Part shown: positions 1 to 7,794 of the stretch, in pieces
How the letters are laid out: every line of letters starts with the position of its first letter
Position numbering within the stretch: the stretch's first letter is position 1
Origin: Candidatus Nomurabacteria bacterium
GTDB taxonomy: Bacteria > Patescibacteriota > Saccharimonadia > Saccharimonadales > Saccharimonadaceae
DNA length: 64,000 bases
Assembly (NCBI GenBank): GCA_020631935.1
Contig: JACKGP010000003.1
Span: forward strand, 1-64,000
Direction: 5' to 3'
Notes under the pieces: generated by a model
The model's database searches: none
The model's input: the letters and a program-made list of their open reading frames with translations, nothing else
What the model was told of the DNA's origin: nothing
Position numbers and translations under genes: made by a program

Positions 1-732
1 GCGTAGATTAAGTAACGCCTTTTGGGTGGTAGTGAAGAACTGAATGTCGGTGTCGGCTTTGTAGAGTTCAAATTCAATATGACGCCTGACGCCCTTTTCG
101 ACCATGCCATTCTCGGTGATGTAGAGTATGTATGGAAATGGCGTACCAGTTGCACTCCAATCGTCATGGTCAAAGTACTGCATGTAGGCCTTGAGTCGGT
201 ACTTGATTCGATTGCTGTGTGTTTCGGCTGGTATGTATTCAACAAAGAAGCGACTGACACCTCGCTTTGTTTTGAGCGATATAAAAGCAATTGGTCGTGG
301 TTCAGGGAAATAGTCGAGGAGCTGGATGTCCCGAGCTGTAAAGTACTGCAGATCGCTATGGGCGGTTACAAGCTGGTTGCGAATTGCAAATAGCACGACG
401 TGCTGACAAATGAATGCTTCGGATACGCCCGGGTCTTTATAGAGTGCTGTGATCATCGGTTCGGTCACGTCAATCGAGCCGGAGCTTCGCAGTTCACGCA
501 GGCCTTTGGGCGTGACATAGTATTCGGCTTCACGTCCGGCAAGCTTATATGATTTATCATATCTCTTGGCAATGTACTCACGCTCTACTAATGATTCCAG
601 TCTTCGATATACCACAGGACTATTTGGGATGCCTAGATACTGACTAATAAGTGAACGGGTGCTGAAACGAAATGAATAGAGTACGGTAAGTACTTCTAAC
701 TGTTTCTTGGATAATGATCTTTGATACTTCAT
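1..732 (-). CDS. replication-relaxation-like winged-helix protein (partial, C-terminus outside window)
   Basis: An open frame of 244 codons runs on the minus strand from ATG at 732 to the window edge with no stop, so the C-terminus is missing. Residues 1-70 look like a winged helix: an N-terminal helix rich in K/Q/L, then STRSLISQYLGI and VVYRRLESLVEREYI, followed by a basic wing and YYVTPKGLREL. This resembles the replication-relaxation (Replic_Relax) and MarR/PadR-like folds found on plasmids and integrated elements. The rest is mixed alpha/beta and not recognised. A purine-rich AGAGAG stretch precedes the ATG. It is divergent from the small ORF and recombinase at 931-2611, and I infer that it belongs to the same integrated element, perhaps as a replication or control protein. 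The family call is moderate; that the frame is coding is fairly sure. Confidence 0.6.
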   Translation of the reverse strand, partial: MKYQRSLSKKQLEVLTVLYSFRFSTRSLISQYLGIPNSPVVYRRLESLVEREYIAKRYDKSYKLAGREAEYYVTPKGLRELRSSGSIDVTEPMITALYKDPGVSEAFICQHVVLFAIRNQLVTAHSDLQYFTARDIQLLDYFPEPRPIAFISLKTKRGVSRFFVEYIPAETHSNRIKYRLKAYMQYFDHDDWSATGTPFPYILYITENGMVEKGVRRHIEFELYKADTDIQFFTTTQKALLNLR

Positions 733-930
733 TACACACTTTCTCTCTTCTATATTTATATAGTATAAGAGAAGAAATAAAAAGCAAAAAATAACAGGGG
801 TTGAATAGATACAAACTTAGCAATATCGGTATTGCCATATTTTATGCATTAAAACTATTGAAATTATACTTATTTGGCTATATACTAAACATATAAGGTT
901 AGTTTACAGATAGCCGAAGAGGGTAAGAAT
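733..930. promoter_or_regulatory. divergent intergenic region of the integrated element
   Basis: This AT-rich 198-bp gap separates two divergent genes. On the plus strand TATACT (about 883-888) is a candidate -10 box for the small ORF and recombinase; AT-rich TATA-like runs at 749-771 could serve the minus-strand gene. No operator repeat was clear by eye. Confidence 0.35.
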
Positions 931-1140
931 ATGGCAACTAAAGCACAATCTGAGACCGAAATATACGCAGATATAAGTCGTAATGAAGGATTCGAAGTGC
1001 TACAGGCCATACTCTCAGCCCAAGGACAAGTGGTGAGCTACGAAGAAGCGGCAGATATAGGCAATGAGCTACTTGGATTCTTTGAAGCCCTTGGCGAGAT
1101 CAATGAGGAGCTAGAGGAGTATGACAATGGCGATGCGTGA
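931..1140 (+). CDS. small acidic hypothetical protein upstream of serine recombinase
   Basis: A 69-residue acidic protein, not recognised. It starts at ATG 931 behind GAGGGTAAGAAT, a good ribosome binding site. Its last third is very rich in Glu/Asp (EINEELEEYDNGDA) and no metal or DNA-binding motif is visible. It overlaps the recombinase start, so the two are almost certainly co-transcribed and translationally coupled; a role as partner or directionality factor of the recombinase is only a guess. Confidence 0.6.
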   Translation: MATKAQSETEIYADISRNEGFEVLQAILSAQGQVVSYEEAADIGNELLGFFEALGEINEELEEYDNGDA

Positions 1141-2611
1141 AACTGCTGTTGGAATAGCCCGCGTTTCCAGTAAAGATCAGGAGGACGGGTACTCGCTTGA
1201 TTCGCAAGAAAATCTCATGAATACCTATGGAGATAATCATAACTATCGACTTCTGAAAGTATTCAAGATTGCCGAATCTGCGTCTAAAGCAAAGCAGCGC
1301 AAGGTCTTTCGTGAGGCCATGAAGTTTGTCGAAGAACATGGTGTGAACAATCTCTTTGTTGAAAAAGTAGACCGTCATGCACGTAACTTTCATGATGCTG
1401 TTGAAACGCATGACTGGCTAATGGCTAACGAAGGACGGAAGATCCATTTCATAAAAGATAGTATCGTACTCCACAAGAACTCACGCTCGCAGGAATGGCT
1501 CAATTGGGGCATCCGCGTGGTCATGGCGAAGAATTATGTCGATAACCTTCGCGAAGAGGCTATGAAAGGATGGACGGAAAAACTAGCACAAGGCTGGATG
1601 CCTGGCGTCCCGCCACCTGGCTACGTCAATGTGACGGTAGATGGAAAACGCATCCAAGTTCCCGATGAGAGCACCTGGCGCATCGTTAAGGAGATGTTTG
1701 AATTGTACTTGCAGCCAGGCCAGAGCGGCAAAACTATCACAAAGGAAATGGCACTTCGAGGCGTGCGAACGCGAAAAGGTCGCCCTTACGTCCATGGTCG
1801 GGTCGACGAAATGCTGACGAATCCATTCTACGTTGGCATCATCCGCTGGGATGGAAAAGAATACCCGGGCAAACAACAGACGTTCATTGATCGAACATTA
1901 TGGGATCGCGTGCAAGAAAAGATGCATGGCGGCAGACCGGATGTATACAAGAAGCATAATCCACTCTTCAAGAACCTTATTACGTGCTCTACGTGTAACG
2001 GTGTCGTAACATGGCAGTTGCAGAAAGGTCGTTACTACGGTGCCTGTCAGCGTCGAAATCCAGCCTGCAAGATAAAAAAGACCATTCGTGAAGACAGGCT
2101 TGAGGAAACAATCCAAGAACTCCTCGATGAGCTCGTATGCCCGTCACAGGAGTTGATTGACTGGGCTATCGAGCAACTGGAAGCTAAGAAAGAAACAAAT
2201 AGTAGAACACACGTGGACTCGCTCAAGAGTATTAACGCTCAAATAGATCGACTAGTGCGTATGGATGGAGACCTGTACGACGATAAGCTCGCTGGTGACA
2301 TTACAAAGGATATCTACCAAGCAAAGCACAGCAGCTTTATGGAGCAACTGAAAGACCTGAGAACAAAGCAGACGACGCTTGAGAGCAAAGTGAATAAGAA
2401 CGACCTTCCGCAGCGTCTTGCACTACTGAAACTGACCCAAATGGCCGCAGAACTATACCAGACTCGCACGATTACACAGAAGCGAGTCATATTGACCAAA
2501 CTTTTCTCTTCGTTCACTTACGGCAATGGTGCTGTATCTGTTAATTACAGCAAATTCGCTGAAGTGATAGCCAATAAATCATTAAAAACCAAGGAAATCT
2601 TGGGGAGGTAA
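1127..2611 (+). CDS. large serine recombinase (site-specific integrase)
   Basis: Site-specific DNA recombinase of the large serine family, which integrates and excises mobile DNA through a covalent 5-prime phosphoserine link. The N-terminal resolvase domain (about residues 1-140) begins VGIARVSSKDQEDGYSLDSQ with the catalytic serine in the RVSS motif; conserved arginines follow in KVDRHARNF. The recombinase domain spans about 150-260 (PPGYV, WRIVKEMFELY, NPFYVGIIRWDG). A zinc ribbon has CSTCNG paired with CQRRNPAC near 285-315. A coiled coil (about 350-420) leads to a short C-terminal domain. Three in-frame ATGs lie at 1121, 1127 and 1133; 1127 is chosen because GGAG sits 7 nt before it. It overlaps the upstream small ORF, and tRNA-Gln lies 130 bp downstream, consistent with integration at that tRNA. 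Length (494 residues) is normal and the gene appears intact. Confidence 0.93.
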   Translation: MAMRETAVGIARVSSKDQEDGYSLDSQENLMNTYGDNHNYRLLKVFKIAESASKAKQRKVFREAMKFVEEHGVNNLFVEKVDRHARNFHDAVETHDWLMANEGRKIHFIKDSIVLHKNSRSQEWLNWGIRVVMAKNYVDNLREEAMKGWTEKLAQGWMPGVPPPGYVNVTVDGKRIQVPDESTWRIVKEMFELYLQPGQSGKTITKEMALRGVRTRKGRPYVHGRVDEMLTNPFYVGIIRWDGKEYPGKQQTFIDRTLWDRVQEKMHGGRPDVYKKHNPLFKNLITCSTCNGVVTWQLQKGRYYGACQRRNPACKIKKTIREDRLEETIQELLDELVCPSQELIDWAIEQLEAKKETNSRTHVDSLKSINAQIDRLVRMDGDLYDDKLAGDITKDIYQAKHSSFMEQLKDLRTKQTTLESKVNKNDLPQRLALLKLTQMAAELYQTRTITQKRVILTKLFSSFTYGNGAVSVNYSKFAEVIANKSLKTKEILGR

Positions 2612-2654
2612 GAAATGAGTGATATAACCATTAACAACGAAGAAAGTCAAAACA

Positions 2655-2688
2655 AAAATCAAAAAACGACCCCTGTTACAGAGTCGTT
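2655..2688 (-). terminator. rho-independent terminator of tRNA-Gln
   Basis: Read on the minus strand, AACGAC and GTCGTT arms (extended inward by CTG/CAG pairing) close a short loop and run into TTTTGATTTTT. It lies about 50 bp beyond the 3-prime end of tRNA-Gln. Its position on the element side of the tRNA means it either belongs to the chromosome or came with the element. Confidence 0.65.
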
Positions 2689-2740
2689 AGTTGAGTTCGC
2701 GCAATCCGATGTATCTCTTCCTGGCGGTGTTTTTCAAATT

Positions 2741-2816
2741 TGGCTGGGGTGGAGGGACTCGAACCCCCGAATGCATGGACCAAAACCATGTGCCTTACCA
2801 ACTTGGCGACACCCCA
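2741..2816 (-). tRNA. tRNA-Gln (anticodon TTG)
   Basis: The minus strand gives a 76-nt cloverleaf with acceptor TGGGGTG/CACCCCA, a seven-base anticodon loop TTTTGGT (anticodon TTG) closed by CATGG/CCATG, a T-arm with GGTTCGAGT, and an encoded CCA at 2741-2743. A serine recombinase gene ends 130 bp from its 3-prime end, making it the probable integration target of the element to the left. Confidence 0.95.
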
Positions 2817-2855
2817 ATAAGCGCCTCACAATCATAACAAAAAATGATGCAATTG

Positions 2856-2885
2856 AAAACCGCCCACATCTAGATGGGCGGTTTT
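2856..2885. terminator. bidirectional hairpin terminator
   Basis: AAAACCGCCCA and TGGGCGGTTTT form a perfect 11-bp stem around CATCTAGA, with A/T runs on both sides, so it can end transcription either way. It lies just upstream of tRNA-Gln and about 50 bp past the stop of the minus-strand Gre-like gene, for which it is the likely terminator. Confidence 0.8.
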
Positions 2886-2936
2886 GGTGAGGTGTTTTCG
2901 GGCGGACAACTCCTTAGCCGACCGATATCTGGACGG

Positions 2937-3407
2937 CTAAGATATGGAAACTAGTTGCATCTGCCTAGTGCCTAGGCGACTCCCCCACTGGATAGTCTCT
3001 GATATTGTGCGCCCCATCAGAGTTTTACCTAGTGGACTTTCGGAAGATATTCGGCCGTCACTTGGGTTGGCTTCAATACTTTCTACGATTGTGTAGCGCA
3101 CTATTTTTCCTTGTGTATCAATTAAGTCAACAACCGATCCTAGGGCAACCTTTAGGGCGTCACGCTTTCGCGGATAGAGCCTGGCTGATTTAAGTGTGCG
3201 GCGCTTGTCTGCAAGATCTGTTTCGATGATCTCGATTTCGGCTAATTTTTCTACTCTAGCCAGTCTTTCTTCGTGTGAATCGCCCTTCTCTAGTTCGTGC
3301 AATTGCTGCAGAGTCTTGGTTTGTGCTCGCTCGAGTTTTGAAATAGACTTCTTCAGTTCCTTCATGCCCTTTTTGCTGAGTAATACAACAGTCGATTTGT
3401 TAGTCAT
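2937..3407 (-). CDS. GreA/GreB-family transcription elongation factor-like protein
   Basis: Gre-type factor expected to enter the RNA polymerase secondary channel and act on backtracked transcripts. The 156 residues follow the Gre plan: an N-terminal antiparallel coiled coil (about 10-75, LSKKGMKELKKSI ... EIIETDLADKRRTLKSAR) and a C-terminal FKBP-like domain (about 85-156) holding the signature ESPLGKTLMGRTISETI. The acidic tip of GreA (D41/E44 region) is present only loosely (HELEKGDSHEE), so cleavage-stimulating activity is uncertain; it could be a Gre-fold relative that only binds the channel. The start at 3407 is supported by AAAGGAGGGATT before ATG. It is a single gene between the tRNA-Gln locus and the two-component system. 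Confidence 0.8.
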   Translation of the reverse strand: MTNKSTVVLLSKKGMKELKKSISKLERAQTKTLQQLHELEKGDSHEERLARVEKLAEIEIIETDLADKRRTLKSARLYPRKRDALKVALGSVVDLIDTQGKIVRYTIVESIEANPSDGRISSESPLGKTLMGRTISETIQWGSRLGTRQMQLVSIS

Positions 3408-3508
3408 AATCCCTCCTTTTCGTGTTTTATGTAGATCACTGGATGACTACAACATTAGTATTACATTTGAAACTGAATATTAACTGAAAATACCTAAAAT
3501 AGCTAAAG

Positions 3509-4504
3509 CTACTTTGGTAATTTAATATGAACAGAGGTTTCTTTATTAGGGTTACTAGTTATTTTTATGTCGCCGTTATGTATATCAACTATTTTTTTAG
3601 CGAGCGACAAACCCAGGCCGTAGCCTTCGTCTGAGCGAGATTTGTTTCCACGATAGAATCTTTCGAAAACGTGAGGTAAGTCCTTGGGCTCTATCCCAGC
3701 ACCGCTATTAGTTATTTTTAACTGAATATACGATCTGCGAGCCTTGAGACTAACGACTATTTTTGATTTTTCTGGGCTATACCGCAATGCATTTTCATAT
3801 AGTATATGTATTAGTTCGCGTAGGCTCGGTTTGTTTCCGTAAATATAAGTCGGTTTTTTGGGTAGGTCGTATTCAAAGCGGGGTGCGTCAGGTTTTTCAG
3901 GTACGTTCTTTAGTATCCTATGCATATCTGCTCGAGTATATTCTAGCTTAGACTCTTCAGACCTAGAGAGCTGTAGTAGTACAGTAGACAGGTCGGTTAA
4001 TCTGTTGACCTCTTCGAGGTTGCTCTCGAGTACCTCGCGTAGATCAGACTTTGTAGCAGACTTATCTCTGAGCAGCACCTCTAGTTCCGATTTCATTACG
4101 GCTAAGGGCGTTCGTAGCTCATGACTGGCGTCTGACGTGAATCTGGCCTGGGCGTCATGCGCATCCTCTATCGGTTCTAGTGTGCGCCTGGCAAAGTAAT
4201 AGCTGCCCATACCTCCAGCTGTTAAGATAATTAGGTTTGCGTAGAATAGTGCGATCAATAAGGCTGCTTTTGTTTCGGCAGTTTGACGCTCTCGAACAGC
4301 TGAAAAGTCAAACTCGCTGGGAATCGCCGCTGGATTGCTTTGTAGTCTGGCCTCGAATATGTCGAATCGTGTAGCGATTTGAGAGCTAGCTACATAGTAC
4401 AGTGTAACGCTGAATATTATAGATATAACCATTAAAACTGCTAGATACCAGAGTGTTAGCTTTAGGGTTGCGGACGCGAACATAGAGCGAATGTTACTGG
4501 GCAT
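3509..4504 (-). CDS. membrane sensor histidine kinase
   Basis: Two-component sensor of 331 residues. Two transmembrane helices (about 15-38 and 80-103) enclose a short extracytoplasmic loop of about 40 residues, too small for a typical ligand domain. A HAMP-like junction leads to HisKA with FTSDASHELRTPLAV, phospho-acceptor His128. The HATPase domain shows the N box (YENALRYSPE), G1 (NSGAGIEPKDLPHVFERFYRG) and G2 (GYGLGLSLAKKIVDIHNG). It overlaps the response regulator start-to-stop by 11 bp, so the pair is one operon with the regulator first. The overall look is that of OmpR-partner kinases. The signal is unknown. Confidence 0.92.
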   Translation of the reverse strand: MPSNIRSMFASATLKLTLWYLAVLMVISIIFSVTLYYVASSQIATRFDIFEARLQSNPAAIPSEFDFSAVRERQTAETKAALLIALFYANLIILTAGGMGSYYFARRTLEPIEDAHDAQARFTSDASHELRTPLAVMKSELEVLLRDKSATKSDLREVLESNLEEVNRLTDLSTVLLQLSRSEESKLEYTRADMHRILKNVPEKPDAPRFEYDLPKKPTYIYGNKPSLRELIHILYENALRYSPEKSKIVVSLKARRSYIQLKITNSGAGIEPKDLPHVFERFYRGNKSRSDEGYGLGLSLAKKIVDIHNGDIKITSNPNKETSVHIKLPK

Positions 4505-5189
4505 CTGACTTCGCCTTCTCTGCTATGAGTTTATAGCCAAATCCGCGAATAGTTTCGATATACTTTGTTCCGAACGGCTTATCTAGCTTGTTGCGTAGTT
4601 GTTTTACGTATGCCTCAACTGTGTTTGGAAGTATGTCTGCATCGTAATCCCACACGTGAGACATTATAGATTCCTTGGATAGTATTCGGTTTGGATTTCG
4701 TAGAAAATATTCAAGAAGTGCAAACTCCTTGGCGGTTAGGGTTACTGGGGTGTCTCCGTGAGATACGGTCAGCCTAGTCGGGTCTAGCGTTATTTCTCCC
4801 ACGCTTAAGCTAGTTGATGCACTACTTGAGGTACGCCGAAGTAATGATCTTATTCTTGCTAGCAGTTCTTCGATAGCAAATGGCTTTACTAGATAGTCGT
4901 CTGCCCCAGCGTCTAGTCCGGTAGTTTTGTCGGTCGTTTGGCCGAGTGCCGTTAGTAATAAAATTGGGACAGTGTTATTTTTTTTACGTAATTTCTTAAC
5001 AATTTCTATACCGTTAAAGTTACCTGGAAGCATCCTGTCGACTATGATTGCGTCGTATGGCTGCGTCTCGGCCATCATTAGGCCGTCGTCACTATCGAAC
5101 GAAATATCAACCGCGTAGCGCTCTTGCTCGAAAGCGCGTTTTAGTGCACGAGCCAGCTTTCTTTCATCCTCTATGATTAAAATGCGCAT
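4494..5189 (-). CDS. OmpR-family response regulator
   Basis: DNA-binding response regulator, 231 residues. The receiver domain (1-118) has the acidic pair in IIEDE (E7-D8), phospho-acceptor Asp51 in IIVDRMLPG, Thr80 in LLLTA and Lys102 in YLVKPF. The C-terminal winged helix (about 128-222) has LTAKEFALLEYFLRNPNRIL and the recognition-helix region NTVEAYVKQLRNKLDKPF. It is the cognate partner of the kinase that overlaps its 3-prime end. A TATAAT box ends 6 nt before the ATG, so the mRNA should be leaderless. The divergent AI-2E family gene starts 75 bp away and shares the control region, so it is a candidate target; that link is inference. Confidence 0.94.
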   Translation of the reverse strand: MRILIIEDERKLARALKRAFEQERYAVDISFDSDDGLMMAETQPYDAIIVDRMLPGNFNGIEIVKKLRKKNNTVPILLLTALGQTTDKTTGLDAGADDYLVKPFAIEELLARIRSLLRRTSSSASTSLSVGEITLDPTRLTVSHGDTPVTLTAKEFALLEYFLRNPNRILSKESIMSHVWDYDADILPNTVEAYVKQLRNKLDKPFGTKYIETIRGFGYKLIAEKAKSDAQ

Positions 5190-5263
5190 AATACAATTAT
5201 ACGCTGTATTTCTGAACTGTAACTGAAAGGTTTGCGCGCCCTTGGCTATGGTATACTACATTC
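5190..5263. promoter_or_regulatory. divergent leaderless promoters
   Basis: Minus strand: TATAAT at 5196-5201, 6 nt before the response regulator ATG. Plus strand: extended -10 TGGTATACT (hexamer 5252-5257), 6 nt before the AI-2E family ATG at 5264. With initiation about 7 nt past each -10 box both transcripts would begin at the start codon. No good -35 pairs were seen. Confidence 0.7.
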
Positions 5264-6394
5264 ATGAAGGTCAAGATACAGATTGATACACAAACATTCG
5301 TAAGATTCTGGCTAGTTGTAATTGGGTTTGCACTGGCTGGCTATGCGCTATACAGCGCTAGAACTGGAATAATAATCCTAGGATCTGCACTCTTTCTGGC
5401 GTTGGCTTTGAATGGCTCTGTTAGTCGCCTGGCGCACTACCTACCCGGAAATAGCCGAATATTTAGCACCGCAATATCCTATGTCGTGGTTGTGGCTGTG
5501 CTTGGCTCGTTCATATTCTTGGCTACACCGCCAATAGTCGAGCAGACAGCTAAGTTTGCCCAGACGGTTCCGAGTTTAGTTGATACGGCACGAAAGCAGT
5601 CGGCTGGCCTAAATGAGTTCATTACAACCTATAACCTGCAATCACAGGTCGATAATGTGGTTAGATCTGTAGAAGATAGCGCTAGTCGCTGGGCTACTAG
5701 TGTGGGAAGCAGTCTAGTTAGCGGAATTGGTTCGTTCTTTGCATTTCTTGCAGCCCTATTTCTGACGCTTGTGTTATCCTTCCTGATGCTTATCGAAGGA
5801 CCTCAGTGGATGCAGCGAATTTGGGGCTTATATAGAGACAAGGAGCAGATGGAGTATCATCGTCGTATCACAGATCGTGCCGTCAAAGTAGTATCTAGCT
5901 ACATAAATGGACAGTTGACAGTTTCGGGCTTAGGCGCTGTTTTTGCTGGTTTGACAGTGTTTATACTTAGTCTATTTGCGCCAGTGCCAGCGAATCTTGC
6001 TATTCCCACGGCTGCAGTTACGTTCATTCTGTCACTGATACCAATGTTTGGATCTACGATTGCGGGCGCCCTAATAACTGTAGTATTACTTCTAAACTCT
6101 CCGGGTGCCGCAATAATTTATGTAGTATTCTTTATCGTCTACCAGCAGATAGAAAACAACTTCATATCACCTAGTATTCAATCTAGGCAGATCGACCTAT
6201 CTCCACTAGCAGTCCTTGCATCTGTAACAGTCGGTCTTTACCTATTTGGTCTCGCCGGTGGTATTATTTCCATACCAATCGCGGGCATTATAAAAGTGCT
6301 GATTGAGGAAAATTTAGCCCGTTCGAAAGCTAAGCGTGAAAAATCCAAGAAACCCCTTGGTAAGCTAGCTAAAGCAGTGAAAAGAGAGGCTTAG
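5264..6394 (+). CDS. AI-2E family transporter (PF01594-type permease)
   Basis: Polytopic membrane protein of 376 residues in the AI-2E/YdiK/PerM family. Hydrophobic segments come in the usual order: a pair near 13-50, one near 68-90, a long soluble helical stretch (about 95-150), then a cluster of five or so helices (150-345), ending in a Lys-rich tail. Family marks include IEGPQWMQRIW, SYINGQLTVSGLGAV, LIPMFGSTIAG and YQQIENNFISPSIQSRQIDLSP. Members move varied or unknown solutes and few have been proven to carry autoinducer-2, so the substrate is left open. The gene is divergent from the two-component system and convergent with cysS, overlapping its stop by 4 bp. Confidence 0.88.
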   Translation: MKVKIQIDTQTFVRFWLVVIGFALAGYALYSARTGIIILGSALFLALALNGSVSRLAHYLPGNSRIFSTAISYVVVVAVLGSFIFLATPPIVEQTAKFAQTVPSLVDTARKQSAGLNEFITTYNLQSQVDNVVRSVEDSASRWATSVGSSLVSGIGSFFAFLAALFLTLVLSFLMLIEGPQWMQRIWGLYRDKEQMEYHRRITDRAVKVVSSYINGQLTVSGLGAVFAGLTVFILSLFAPVPANLAIPTAAVTFILSLIPMFGSTIAGALITVVLLLNSPGAAIIYVVFFIVYQQIENNFISPSIQSRQIDLSPLAVLASVTVGLYLFGLAGGIISIPIAGIIKVLIEENLARSKAKREKSKKPLGKLAKAVKREA

Positions 6395-7794
6395 ACATAG
6401 CCCCAGAGTTGTCCATCGGCTGAGTCTTTTACTGATACACCCTGGGAAGCTAGCTTGTCTCGTAGTTCGTCGCTCACATTCCAGTTTTGTGATTTTCTAG
6501 CAGCCTCACGCTCATTTAGTATATTGCGCTGTTCGTCAGATATGTTTGGAGTCGAGCCGATTATATCTAGACCTAGCAGTTCGTCAATTTTCTCTAGGAG
6601 TTCTTCTATTAGTCGCTTGTTTAATTCCTGGCGTGGTGTATTTTCGATTTTATCGAAAACTCTTTCGATAATCGCGATCGCCTCTGGTGTGCTTAGGTTG
6701 TCCGATAGGCTTGCCAATATATCATCTCTTGATGCGTCAAAAAAGTCTTTTAGGCTGTCGCTGTCTTCGCTAGCTTGCCATCGTAGAGCGGCAATGTTTT
6801 TCCAGTGTGATAGCCTATTGGTGCTTGACTCTAGTATATTCCAGGTGAAATTACCTTCGGTACTGTAGTGCTTGCCTAGTACCATTAGCTTGAACGCCAT
6901 TATATCGTAGCCGCGCTCTGAGATGTCGGATAGAGTGTATATGTTTCCAACGCTCTTGCTCATTTTCTTGCCATCGACCTTTATGTGATTGGCGTGTATC
7001 CAAATTTTAGCAAATTGCTTTTCAGTTACAGATTCTGTCTGGGCAATTTCGTTTACATGGTGTACTGGAATGTGGTCTATTCCGCCGGTATGAATATCTA
7101 TCTGATCACCTAATATCTCGCGTGCCATAACTGAACATTCTAGGTGCCAACCAGGGAAGCCTTTACCCCATGGACTAGGCCACTCCATATCTCTTTTTTC
7201 GTTCGGATCTGAAAGCTTCCAAAGCGCAAAGTCGGTAGGATTTTTTTTCCAGGTATCGTCTATCCGCGCACCAGATTTCAACCCCTCTATATCTAGGCGT
7301 GCTAATTCTCCGTAATTATCTAGCTTCGAGGTATCAAAGTATATGCCATCAACCGTCTTGTAGGTATATCCGCGTCTTTCTAGTTCCTCAACAAAGTCTA
7401 TTTGCTGCTCAATGTAATCAGTCGCCCGCGGCATGTGATCGGGGCGTATTAGGCCAAGTTGACTATAGGCCTCGTGGTCTGCTATTTGGCTGTACTTTTC
7501 TGCAACTTGCCTCGCATTTAGTCCCTCGCGCTTTGCGCCTTTTTGCATTTTATCCTCACCGCTATCCTCGTCGCTGGTTAGGTGGCCTACATCGGTGATA
7601 TTTTGTACCCTATTAACTTTGAATCCATTGGCGCGCAGAGTGCGAACCAAAACATCCCAGTATATGTAAGCTACCCAGTTCCCTACATGAGGCTGGCTGT
7701 ATACAGTTAGTCCACAGGTGTATAGACTGATTGTATTATTGCTTAATGGAACCACGTCTTCATTACTGCCAGAGAGTGTGTTGTATAATCTCAT
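6391..7794 (-). CDS. cysS: cysteine--tRNA ligase
   Basis: Class I synthetase charging tRNA-Cys, cytosolic, 467 residues. The HIGH-type motif is PHVGNW near residue 35; the zinc ligands are Cys28 (TCGLTVY), a Cys in WHLECSVMA and the His residues of GGIDHIPVHHVNE; the KMSKS loop reads GKKMSKSVGN. The C-terminal DALR-type helices end in QLWGYV. Its ATG overlaps the stop of the DHH phosphoesterase gene (ATGA), so the two are translationally coupled. Confidence 0.97.
   Translation of the reverse strand: MRLYNTLSGSNEDVVPLSNNTISLYTCGLTVYSQPHVGNWVAYIYWDVLVRTLRANGFKVNRVQNITDVGHLTSDEDSGEDKMQKGAKREGLNARQVAEKYSQIADHEAYSQLGLIRPDHMPRATDYIEQQIDFVEELERRGYTYKTVDGIYFDTSKLDNYGELARLDIEGLKSGARIDDTWKKNPTDFALWKLSDPNEKRDMEWPSPWGKGFPGWHLECSVMAREILGDQIDIHTGGIDHIPVHHVNEIAQTESVTEKQFAKIWIHANHIKVDGKKMSKSVGNIYTLSDISERGYDIMAFKLMVLGKHYSTEGNFTWNILESSTNRLSHWKNIAALRWQASEDSDSLKDFFDASRDDILASLSDNLSTPEAIAIIERVFDKIENTPRQELNKRLIEELLEKIDELLGLDIIGSTPNISDEQRNILNEREAARKSQNWNVSDELRDKLASQGVSVKDSADGQLWGYV

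Noticed and set aside
22..393. Plus-strand ORF of 123 codons
   Set aside because: It is antisense to the longer, protein-like minus-strand frame 1-732 with a clear winged helix.
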